Origin: Thermomicrobiales bacterium
GTDB taxonomy: Bacteria > Chloroflexota > Chloroflexia > Thermomicrobiales > UBA6265
DNA length: 7,487 nucleotides
Assembly: GCA_030446955.1 (NCBI GenBank)
Contig: JAUJMG010000002.1
Span: forward strand, 1-7,487
Reading direction: 5' to 3'
Positions 1 to 5,197 of this stretch are shown in pieces. The first letter of the stretch is position 1. Every line of letters starts with the position of its first letter. Under the pieces are notes generated by a model that was not told the origin of the DNA, searched no databases, and was given only the letters and a program-made list of their open reading frames with translations. Both the position numbers and the translations under genes were made by a program.

Positions 1-876
1 TCCGCCCTGCTCGTCGTCCGCCACGGCCGCCTCGTCTTCGAGCGCTACTACGGCGGCGTTCGCCCGGATGACCCGATCAATGTCCGATCCGTCACTAAGA
101 GCGTCACCAGCGCTCTCATCGGCATCGCTCTCGCCGAGGGTAACCTGGACGGCCTCGACCAACCCATCGGCGAGTTGATTCCCGACCGCATCCCGCCCGA
201 GGCCGATCCACTCACCCCTAGCATCACCCTGGAGCAACTCCTGACGATGACCTCGGGACTTGCCTGGGACGCCGGGTCTGACTACCAGCGGCTGATCGCC
301 AGCGACGACTGGGTTGACCTCACATTGGGCCTTCCCGTCGCGTACGAGCCGGGCACGGTCTTCGCCTACAACAGCGGTGGCTCCCACCTGCTGTCGGTGA
401 TCCTCGCCGAAGCCACCGGTCAGGAAACCTCCACCTACGCGCAGACGCACCTCTTCGACCCCCTTGGCATTGAGCCGGGCGATTGGGACCGCTCGCCGCA
501 GGGTGAGACCAACGGCGGGTTCGGCCTGGAGTTGACCGCGCGCGACATGGCGAAGCTCGGCGAGCTCTACCTCAATGGTGGCCGCTGGGAGGGCGAGCAG
601 ATCATTCCCACCGACTACGTCCGTGCCTCCACGACGGTGCAGAGCGCGGGTGATGCGACTGGAGGCACTCCCTACGGCTACCAGTGGTGGGTGACGGATG
701 CGACCGGCTACCCCGCCTTCTACGCCCTTGGCTACGGCGGTCAATACATCTATGTCGTCCCAGACCTGGATCTTGTCGTCGTGGTGGCCGCAGCCCGCCG
801 CGTACCGGCGGAGGAGTTACGCTCTCCTCGCTACCTCATTGAAAACGTCATCGTTTCCGCTGCCGTCAACCCATAG
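1..876 (+). CDS. Class C beta-lactamase-fold serine hydrolase (partial, 5' end missing)
   Basis: The reading frame is open from base 1 to a TAG at 874-876. This gives 291 visible residues, and the start codon lies upstream of the window. The family (Pfam Beta-lactamase; AmpC, penicillin-binding protein and esterase relatives) uses a catalytic serine. The SxxK motif is SVTK at visible residues 30-33 (bases 88-99). The second motif, Tyr-Asn-Ser followed by Gly-Gly-Ser-His, is at residues 123-125 and matches the YNSGGSHLLS form common in uncharacterised bacterial members. The third, HxG/KTG-equivalent strand is LGYGGQYI at about 243-250, followed by a strongly hydrophobic strand (DLDLVVVVAA). 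The stretch LTMTSGLAWD at about 81-90 is also typical. Any signal peptide would be in the missing part. Substrate cannot be predicted: many relatives are esterases or peptidases rather than antibiotic-degrading enzymes. No obvious terminator follows the stop. Confidence 0.9.
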   Translation, partial: SALLVVRHGRLVFERYYGGVRPDDPINVRSVTKSVTSALIGIALAEGNLDGLDQPIGELIPDRIPPEADPLTPSITLEQLLTMTSGLAWDAGSDYQRLIASDDWVDLTLGLPVAYEPGTVFAYNSGGSHLLSVILAEATGQETSTYAQTHLFDPLGIEPGDWDRSPQGETNGGFGLELTARDMAKLGELYLNGGRWEGEQIIPTDYVRASTTVQSAGDATGGTPYGYQWWVTDATGYPAFYALGYGGQYIYVVPDLDLVVVVAAARRVPAEELRSPRYLIENVIVSAAVNP

Positions 877-998
877 CCGGTGTTCAGCATCACTGCCGAG
901 ATGGTGTCTGCGTCTCTGCCTTGCGCTCTTCGGCCGCCTGGTGCCATCCTGAATCCAATGCGGAACTCGGCGAGCATGTCAGGGCTGGGGGGAGTGAG

Positions 999-1586
999 GT
1001 GCAAGAGATCGGGCCGATCGTCCGCCTGCAGGTCCAATCATCAAGCCTGAAGGTGGGAGAGCGGCTGCGCCGCCGCTACGATCCCACACCCATTCAATCG
1101 GTGCCGGCCCTTCTCCTGGACGGCCGTGGTGTGGTCGGGCAGACCGCCTGGGGAGAGGACGTCGAGGATGTTCACCACCAGGATCACCCCGCATCGAAAA
1201 ATCGTGGCGGCAGCAATGGAGTCTCCCTCTGCTTCACGGCCCATTACGACGCGATGCGCGAGCGCTTCGGTCTCCACCTCGCGGACGGCCTAGCCGGCGA
1301 GAACATCCTCGTCCAGACCGATCAACTCCTTGGGGAGGATGACCTGGCGCCGGGGCTGACCGTTCAGACCGCGGAGGGGCAGCAGGTCACCCTCCAGCGG
1401 ATCATCGTGGCGGCGCCTTGCGTGGAGTTTGGCCGCTGGGCACTGACCTACCCTGACGACGCCAGACCCGATCACACCGTCGCCGGTGCTGTCGCGTTCC
1501 TTGCCGACGGCATGCGGGGCTACTACGCGGGCTACGACGGGCCGCCTGCCACGATCCGGGTGGGAGACCGAGTGTTCGTCCGCTAG
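999..1586 (+). CDS. MOSC domain-containing protein
   Basis: This 195-residue protein is mostly one MOSC domain, the fold of molybdenum-cofactor sulfurase C-termini and of the YiiM/YuaD group that handles sulfur or N-hydroxylated substrates. Visible family features are an N-terminal strand (IGPIVRLQVQ, residues 4-13), a VHHQDHP segment at 58-64, NGVSLCFTAHY at 73-83, the hallmark GLAGEN at 97-102, and the conserved cysteine in AAPCVEFGR at Cys141, the expected sulfur-carrying or reactive position. I chose the GTG at 999 because the domain begins right after it and GGGGGGAG lies at 987-994, four bases upstream. The frame stays open up to a TTG at 921, but those 26 extra codons resemble no part of the domain. 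There are no membrane segments or signal peptide, so it is probably cytoplasmic. It lies 122 bases after the hydrolase gene and may share its transcript. Family assignment is firm; the substrate is unknown. Confidence 0.85.
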   Translation: MQEIGPIVRLQVQSSSLKVGERLRRRYDPTPIQSVPALLLDGRGVVGQTAWGEDVEDVHHQDHPASKNRGGSNGVSLCFTAHYDAMRERFGLHLADGLAGENILVQTDQLLGEDDLAPGLTVQTAEGQQVTLQRIIVAAPCVEFGRWALTYPDDARPDHTVAGAVAFLADGMRGYYAGYDGPPATIRVGDRVFVR

Positions 1587-1620
1587 ACCCGGAAGGCCGA
1601 CCGAGACTCGCCTATCGGCT

Positions 1621-1661
1621 GGAGTCAGCTCAATAGCCCTCGCCGGCCGGCCCCTGACTCC
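1621..1661 (+). terminator. Inverted repeat after the MOSC gene, probable terminator
   Basis: GGAGTCAG at 1621-1628 is perfectly complementary to CTGACTCC at 1654-1661, an 8-bp stem with a 25-base loop. The loop contains the 10-base perfect palindrome GCCGGCCGGC at 1642-1651, which can form its own structure. The repeat starts 34 bases after the MOSC stop codon. No T-run follows, so it is not a classical Rho-independent terminator. It could act as a U-tract-less terminator or as a 3'-end stabilising hairpin. Confidence 0.4.
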
Positions 1662-1837
1662 CATGGGGGAGATTGGGGTTCATACCGAATCTGTCTTGGG
1701 GCGGGTCATCGTTTTGGCGTTGGCGTCTCCGTGGCCGGGGATCCATCCCTGGGCTCACCTCTGGAAGCCCGTTCGGGGCTGAGCAGGGGCGGCCTCGTGG
1801 AAGACCAAGCGGTCAACCGGATTCTGTATGAGACGAC

Positions 1838-1894
1838 GAGGCCGTCACGCGGGGCGCCGAGGCTTCACGCACCCTCCGTGACGGCCTCGCCGTC
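1838..1894 (-). terminator. Inverted repeat after purN, probable terminator
   Basis: GAGGCCGTCACG at 1838-1849 is perfectly complementary to CGTGACGGCCTC at 1877-1888, a 12-bp stem with a 27-base loop. A competing tight hairpin, GACGGC-CTC-GCCGTC, occupies 1880-1894 and shares one arm. The structure begins directly after the purN TAA (1898-1896, minus strand) and would end purN transcripts or protect their 3' end. Neither direction shows a T-run. A 12-bp exact match this close to a stop codon is unlikely to be accidental, but the function is inferred. Confidence 0.5.
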
Positions 1895-1895
1895 C

Positions 1896-2519
1896 TTAAT
1901 CGGCGCCATGAGTTTTGCGACCAAAGAGCTCCGGGTGGTCGGCCACGTAGCGACGGATCGCCGCTGGATAGAGTGCGCATTCGGCCACGAAGACGCGATC
2001 GCCCAAGCTCTCTGGTGTATCCCCTGGGATGATCGGAACCACGGTCCGCTGTATCACGGGCCCGGCATCGTACGCGTTATCGACGACGTGCACTGTCGCG
2101 CCGGATTCGGTCGCGCCGCTTGCCAGCACCGCCGCGTGGACCCGGGCACCGTAGAAGCCCTGTCCAGCCGCGATGAGTGCCGCCTCTGGCAACAGTGCCG
2201 GATGGATGTTGAGGATGCGCCCCGTCAACTCAGGCGGAACTACCAGCCTCCGGAGGAAGCCCGCGAGCAGAATCAGGTCCGGTTGGTGGGCAGTGAGTTC
2301 GGCGGAGATGGCCGCACTGAAGGCCGCGTCGTCTGGGTAATCCCGTCGTCGCACCGTCGCATGTGGGATCCCCGCTGCCGCGGCGATCTCCAGGCCGCGC
2401 ACACTGGGTACCGAGCTGATGACGGCGACCACCCGCGCCGCCAACTCCCCCCTCTCGGTGGCGCGTAACAGATTCTCGAGCGTTCGCCCGGATCCGGAGA
2501 GCAGCACCGCGAGAGCCAC
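1896..2519 (-). CDS. purN: Phosphoribosylglycinamide formyltransferase (GAR transformylase)
   Basis: PurN transfers a formyl group from 10-formyl-tetrahydrofolate to glycinamide ribonucleotide, the third step of de novo purine synthesis, in the cytoplasm. From the GTG at 2519 the protein has 207 residues, the normal family length. It opens with the phosphate-binding strand-loop ALAVLLSGSGRTL (residues 2-14). The catalytic set is complete: Asn104 and His106 in LNIHPALLP, and Asp151 in the DAGPVI loop, equivalent to E. coli Asn106, His108 and Asp144. The AGFLRRL folate-site segment precedes them, and the SGATVHVVD strand is present. The frame also continues upstream to an ATG at 2714, but those 65 residues are Arg/Gly/Ser-rich and unlike any PurN N-terminus. 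The ribosome binding site for GTG 2519 is weak (GGCGAG directly adjacent). An AGGAGG lies 26 bases upstream with no usual start codon at the right distance, so the start is the uncertain part. The gene follows the Lrp-type regulator on the same strand. No other purine gene is visible. Confidence 0.9.
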   Translation of the reverse strand: MALAVLLSGSGRTLENLLRATERGELAARVVAVISSVPSVRGLEIAAAAGIPHATVRRRDYPDDAAFSAAISAELTAHQPDLILLAGFLRRLVVPPELTGRILNIHPALLPEAALIAAGQGFYGARVHAAVLASGATESGATVHVVDNAYDAGPVIQRTVVPIIPGDTPESLGDRVFVAECALYPAAIRRYVADHPELFGRKTHGAD

Positions 2520-2744
2520 CTCGCCAGCCGCGGTCTGGTTGGCGACCTCCTGGGGGTGGGGCGTGGACGTAGCTCGACCTCCTCCCCACGCGGCTCGCGG
2601 TCGAACGTGCGACGCGCTCCCGGATTGGGTTCTGGGGGCGCGGCCTCCGTCCGTCTCTGAGCGTTCGTGTGCCTCAGGTTTCTCGGCACATCGCCAATGA
2701 CGATCGCCGGACATCGCGGAGCTACTCGCTCCGGCGACGGTCGC
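2520..2744 (-). other. Lrp-purN spacer with structured element
   Basis: These 225 bases separate the regulator stop from the preferred purN start. Just after the regulator stop, TCGCCGG at 2704-2710 pairs with CCGGCGA at 2731-2737 (7 bp), and inside them CGGAGC at 2717-2722 pairs with GCTCCG at 2728-2733 (6 bp, 5-base loop). The two stems overlap at 2731-2733, so they are alternatives or form together with a shortened inner stem. On the minus strand there are two strong Shine-Dalgarno-like runs, GGGGAGGAGG around 2575-2585 and AGGAGG around 2546-2551, neither followed at 5-9 bases by ATG, GTG or TTG. No clear promoter hexamers are seen. The frame across this region is open, so an N-terminally extended PurN starting at ATG 2714 cannot be excluded. 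Confidence 0.4.
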
Positions 2745-3356
2745 TTATCCGCTCGCGGCGCTCTTTCGCCGGCCCCGTGGCCGACCTGGGCTCTTCGCCG
2801 GCGTCTCGGGCGCCGGCTCGTTCCCGTTCGTGGTTGTCTCCTGCTCGCGCTCGGCCGCGGACCGGCGCCGGCGCCGGGTCAGGCGACTCCGCTGCAAGGT
2901 GGACCCAGCAGGCGGCGTGACTTCCTGCCAAGGCACCGGGGAGGAGAGCACCAGGGCTGTTGAGCAGCGCGCCCCAGCGGCACTCAAGTCGTCGACGAGT
3001 TGTTCCAGGGCTGCTGTGTCAGCGACATGCACCTTTACCACATGGGTGGCGGTCCCAGTGGTGCGGTGGCACTCGGCGACGGCTGGTTCGGAGCGCACGC
3101 GGGTCAGGAAGGCGTCGTAATGATCCGGCCCGACTTCAGCGGTGATTAAGGCGGTCAGAGGGCGACCCAGTGCCGCTGGCGAGACGATCGCCCGGTAGCC
3201 GGTCACCACCCCTCGCTCTTCCAGGCGGCGGACCCGTTCAATCATCGCCGGGCTAGAGAGGCCGACCTGCTCCGCCAGCGCTTTCATCGTGAGGCGGCCA
3301 GTCGCTTGCAACGCAGCAAGGATTCGCTCGTCCAGACTGTCGATTTGGTTCACCAT
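2745..3356 (-). CDS. Lrp/AsnC family transcriptional regulator with basic AT-hook-like tail
   Basis: Members of this family are DNA-binding feast/famine regulators that bind amino acids or similar effectors and form dimers to octamers. Residues 1-55 are the winged helix-turn-helix (SLDERILAALQ, then ALAEQVGLSSPAMIERVRRL at 26-45). A linker follows (GYRAIVSPAALG), then the RAM effector/oligomerisation domain at about 66-140, ending in the characteristic TALVLSSPVPWQ. The family normally stops near 150-165 residues. This protein continues to 203 with a hydrophilic tail holding five consecutive arginines (161-165), an acidic/Thr/Asn/Pro spacer, and KSPGRPRGRRK at 188-198, a good match to an AT-hook core (GRP flanked by basic residues and proline). 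Start: ATG at 3356, with AGGTGA six bases upstream. The gene faces a large control region and precedes purN on the same strand. Autoregulation is common in the family. Effector and targets are unknown. Confidence 0.88.
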   Translation of the reverse strand: MVNQIDSLDERILAALQATGRLTMKALAEQVGLSSPAMIERVRRLEERGVVTGYRAIVSPAALGRPLTALITAEVGPDHYDAFLTRVRSEPAVAECHRTTGTATHVVKVHVADTAALEQLVDDLSAAGARCSTALVLSSPVPWQEVTPPAGSTLQRSRLTRRRRRSAAEREQETTTNGNEPAPETPAKSPGRPRGRRKSAASG

Positions 3357-3416
3357 GCCTCATCACCTGCCTCTGGACCCACTCGCCTCGTCTACCCAAA
3401 CGGCAACCCGGGCCGC

Positions 3417-3422
3417 GTTATA
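3417..3422 (-). promoter_or_regulatory. Candidate -10 box for the Lrp-type regulator gene
   Basis: Read on the minus strand the hexamer is TATAAC, preceded by GAA, in an AT-rich patch unusual for this GC-rich sequence. It lies about 60 bases upstream of the ATG at 3356, which would give a leader of roughly 50 bases. No good -35 match is present 17 bases upstream (GACGTT), so this is a weak call. Confidence 0.3.
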
Positions 3423-3626
3423 TTCGGCTTCAGGGCTCGAACGTCTTGCGAGTCGCAGTCTATCCGCGGATTCTGTTTGACGCAAGCGAAGTCTGCGGGT
3501 GACATGATTCCTGCGAACCTTCGGCCCCGTGGAGGGTCCTGAACCAGGGCCTTAGGCGCAGGGGGCGTGGGCTCCCATAGCCACCTTAGTCTTGAAGAGG
3601 AGCCATCAGCCGCTGTCTCAGAGGTT

Positions 3627-3649
3627 CATCCACCCGACCACCGTGGATG
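3627..3649. repeat. 7-bp inverted repeat in the divergent region
   Basis: CATCCAC at 3627-3633 and GTGGATG at 3643-3649 form a perfect 7-bp dyad around a 9-base centre. The size is compatible with a dimeric regulator operator or a small hairpin. Nothing in the sequence ties it to a specific factor. Confidence 0.3.
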
Positions 3650-3828
3650 GTGCGGCGAGCCGATGGAAGCGGAGGGGCGCTCCGTGGCCTGGCGATGACC
3701 CGCTGCCCAGTGGTCATGACAACCCCTGCTCGCGGGCATGCTCTTCGATTGTATTCTCCCGCCTGGTGGGACCACCTCTGCCCCGTTGACCATGGAGCGG
3801 ATCTGGTGAGATCAGCCAGAGGCAGGTG

Positions 3829-3834
3829 TACAAT
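3829..3834 (+). promoter_or_regulatory. Candidate -10 box for the sulfurtransferase gene
   Basis: TACAAT matches five of six positions of the consensus -10 box and is preceded directly by GTG. Transcription would start near 3841, leaving about 35 bases before the GTG start at 3876 and room for its GGAGG site. The region 17 bases upstream has no good -35 hexamer. A TTGACC at 3786-3791 is too far away (37 bases). Confidence 0.35.
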
Positions 3835-3875
3835 CGTCAGGTTCAATCGCCGCGATGGAGCACCTGGAGGCGAGG

Positions 3876-4703
3876 GTGGAGGGTGAGGAGCGATGGGCCG
3901 AGAGTGGCCCGGTCGTGAGCGTGGCCTGGTTGCGCGACTGCCTTGAGGAGCCAGGAGTTCGGGTGATCGACGCCCGCCCGGCCGCTTCATACGCTGCCGC
4001 CCATCTTCCTGGTGCGCTGAACCTGGACCTGTACGCGCTCCAGGTGCGTCGTTCGGAGGCGGCCGAGCTCCAGCGATTTGTCGCCAACGCCGAAGTGGCG
4101 CTGCGCCGCCTTGGGGTGCGATCCGGCGAGCGGGTGATCTTCTACGAGGATGTTGCCGGATCCATCGCCGCTCGTGGCGTCTGGCTGCTGGATTATCTGG
4201 GTCACGGCGGTGGTGCGATGCTGGACGGTGGTCTCCACGCCTGGGTTGCCGCGGACGGTCCCCTCACTCAGGATGTACCGTCGCCGGCGCCGAGCGACTT
4301 TCGCGCCGTCCCCGATCCCGCCCTGCTCGCCACCGCTGATCAGATCCGGGCCGCGATCGAGACGGATGCTGCCCCGACGTTGCTCGACACACGAAATGAC
4401 GCGGAGCATACGGCGGGCGCCATTCCGGGATCCGTCCACGTGGAGTGGATACATCACCTCAATCCTGACGGGACGTTGCGTTCCCCGACCACGTTGAGGC
4501 GCCTCTATGCCGAGGCCGGTCTTCCACCCCGGGCGGATCACCCCGTGGTGGCCTACTGTGCCAGTGGCTTCCGGGCTGCGCACGCCTACGTCGTGCTGCG
4601 GGCCCTGGGCTACGAGAACGTCGCAAACTACGCTCCGTCCTGGGGTGAGTGGGGTCGCCGCCACGATCTTCCTGTGGCCGTGGCAGAGCTCGACGCGGAT
4701 TGA
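3876..4703 (+). CDS. Two-domain sulfurtransferase (rhodanese; thiosulfate or 3-mercaptopyruvate type)
   Basis: The enzyme moves sulfane sulfur from thiosulfate or 3-mercaptopyruvate to an acceptor through a cysteine persulfide. From GTG 3876 it has 275 residues, the usual tandem-rhodanese size. The N-terminal domain (about 13-125) carries VSVAWL, VRVIDARP and GALNLD, but its active-site loop reads FYEDVAGS, with no cysteine, so it is the inactive half. The C-terminal domain (about 150-275) has LLDTR, GAIPGSVHVEW and the active loop CASGFR with Cys228, then a closing SWGEWG signature. The CASGFR loop fits neither classical thiosulfate (CRKGVT) nor mercaptopyruvate (CG-S/T-GVT) loops, so donor preference is open. 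I chose GTG 3876 because GGAGG sits five bases upstream (3866-3870). An in-frame ATG at 3855 would add seven residues but lacks a ribosome binding site. No signal peptide is seen, so it is likely cytoplasmic. Confidence 0.9.
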   Translation: MEGEERWAESGPVVSVAWLRDCLEEPGVRVIDARPAASYAAAHLPGALNLDLYALQVRRSEAAELQRFVANAEVALRRLGVRSGERVIFYEDVAGSIAARGVWLLDYLGHGGGAMLDGGLHAWVAADGPLTQDVPSPAPSDFRAVPDPALLATADQIRAAIETDAAPTLLDTRNDAEHTAGAIPGSVHVEWIHHLNPDGTLRSPTTLRRLYAEAGLPPRADHPVVAYCASGFRAAHAYVVLRALGYENVANYAPSWGEWGRRHDLPVAVAELDAD

Positions 4704-4731
4704 GTTCGGTTGCTACGGGAGGAGCGCAGCA

Positions 4732-4803
4732 ATGTTCTGGTCTCGCTCCAAGACCGGGTCGGGCTTGGGTCTCGGAGTCCAGAGCGCATCAATGATCGGT
4801 TGA
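4732..4803 (+). CDS. Possible small protein, 23 residues
   Basis: GGGAGGAG at 4717-4724 lies seven bases before an ATG at 4732, one of the strongest ribosome binding sites in the window. The frame runs 23 codons to TGA at 4801-4803. The peptide begins MFWSRSK and continues with a Gly/Leu/Ser-rich stretch (SGLGLGVQSASM). It has no transmembrane segment and matches no family I know. It sits between the sulfurtransferase stop and the next gene on the same strand. It could be a real small protein, a translational-coupling leader for the gene 49 bases downstream, or chance. Confidence 0.35.
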   Translation: MFWSRSKTGSGLGLGVQSASMIG

Positions 4804-4852
4804 GCGGGCGCGAGTGAATGCGCTGGGCGAGTGACAGCGTGAGGGGAAGGCA

Positions 4853-5101
4853 ATGCGGCTGGTACTCATGCACCTATTTCGGCATGAACCGGTGAACGGG
4901 GAGGTGACGTGGGACGTGGGCGCGGCAGTGGCCCGAACCACTCCTGGCGGCGGGGTAACGCTCGAGTTAGGCCCGGCAGATGGCCCGCCGCATCTCCGCC
5001 TTTCCCTGAGCAGCGCGGAGGCTCTGCGGCTCGCGTCGACGGTCCAAGGGGTTGCCGCCAATGGCGGCGAGGGGATCCTGATCGTCGACGATGAGCACTG
5101 A
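4853..5101 (+). CDS. Hypothetical protein, 82 residues
   Basis: I do not recognise the family. The start is ATG at 4853 with a purine-rich site (GAGGGGAAGG, 4841-4850) two bases upstream, and the gene ends in TGA at 5099-5101. Codon use (G/C-rich third positions) resembles the neighbours. The N-terminal half looks like beta strands (residues 1-10, a TWDVGAAVARTT stretch at 19-30, then VTLELG). The C-terminal half contains an amphipathic helix beginning SLSSAEALRLASTVQ (about 51-65) and ends in an ILIVDDEH strand. There are no cysteines, no signal peptide and no membrane segment, and the protein is mildly acidic, so it is probably a small soluble cytoplasmic protein. It follows the sulfurtransferase by about 150 bases and could be on the same transcript. 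Confidence 0.65.
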   Translation: MRLVLMHLFRHEPVNGEVTWDVGAAVARTTPGGGVTLELGPADGPPHLRLSLSSAEALRLASTVQGVAANGGEGILIVDDEH

Positions 5102-5145
5102 CCTCTTCGCCCTCCCCTGTTTGACATCCTCCACGTAGAGGCGCT

Positions 5146-5168
5146 GTGCGCGATGTGGCTTCGCGTGC
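5146..5168 (+). terminator. Weak hairpin between converging genes
   Basis: In plus-strand RNA, bases 5146-5153 can pair with 5161-5168 (eight pairs, two of them G-U, core CGCGA/TCGCG) around a 7-base loop, in the 96-base gap between the 82-residue gene and the convergent propeller gene. No T-run follows. Stability is modest, and this may be chance in GC-rich sequence. Confidence 0.2.
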
Positions 5169-5197
5169 CCGGAACCGTTCTTCGACCGAGCGCGGGG

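Larger units (their letters stand above)
1587..1895. other. Convergent intergenic gap (MOSC gene / purN)
   Basis: This 309-base stretch separates two converging genes. I find no convincing coding sequence in it on either strand. It holds two long-armed inverted repeats, listed separately, one near each flanking gene. Between them are a 5-bp stem at 1766-1770/1776-1780 (AGCCC/GGGCT) and an alternative pairing of the same AGCCC with GGGCT at 1751-1755. The two pairings are mutually exclusive and are probably chance in GC-rich DNA. Confidence 0.6.
3357..3875. other. Divergent intergenic control region
   Basis: This stretch of about 500 bases lies between the divergent regulator and sulfurtransferase starts. 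Reading frames across it look non-coding. Beyond the two candidate promoters and one hairpin listed separately, it contains the 8-base palindrome GTCATGAC at 3713-3720, and an ATGACC/GGTCAT pair at 3695-3700/3712-3717. It also holds an 8-base inverted pair, CGATTGTA at 3746-3753 and TACAATCG at 3829-3836, whose right arm includes the candidate rhodanese -10 box. These are short enough to be chance, but the region is long for this compact locus and could hold regulator binding sites. Confidence 0.45.

Noticed and set aside
1731..2468. Long plus-strand open frame (245 codons)
   Set aside because: It lies opposite purN, whose catalytic motifs are complete; the plus-strand translation has no recognisable domain and high Arg/Gly/Pro content typical of an antisense shadow in GC-rich DNA.
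3786..3834. TTGACC (3786) paired with TACAAT (3829) as a sigma-70 promoter
   Set aside because: The spacing is 37 bases, about 20 too many; the sequence 17 bases after TTGACC (AGATCA) is a poor -10.
3893..3946. ATG at 3893 with a good GGTGAGGAG site, opening a 17-codon frame inside the sulfurtransferase start region
   Set aside because: It is out of frame with the rhodanese and ends quickly; the rhodanese frame is intact from GTG 3876. A single-base error near the start that would join this ATG to the rhodanese frame is possible but nothing else supports it.
3987..4664. Long minus-strand open frame (225 codons) opposite the sulfurtransferase
   Set aside because: The plus strand encodes clear rhodanese motifs; the antisense product has no family resemblance and no ribosome site that I can see.
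5121..5149. TTGACA in the convergent gap as a promoter -35
   Set aside because: No -10-like hexamer 16-18 bases downstream, and no plus-strand gene follows.
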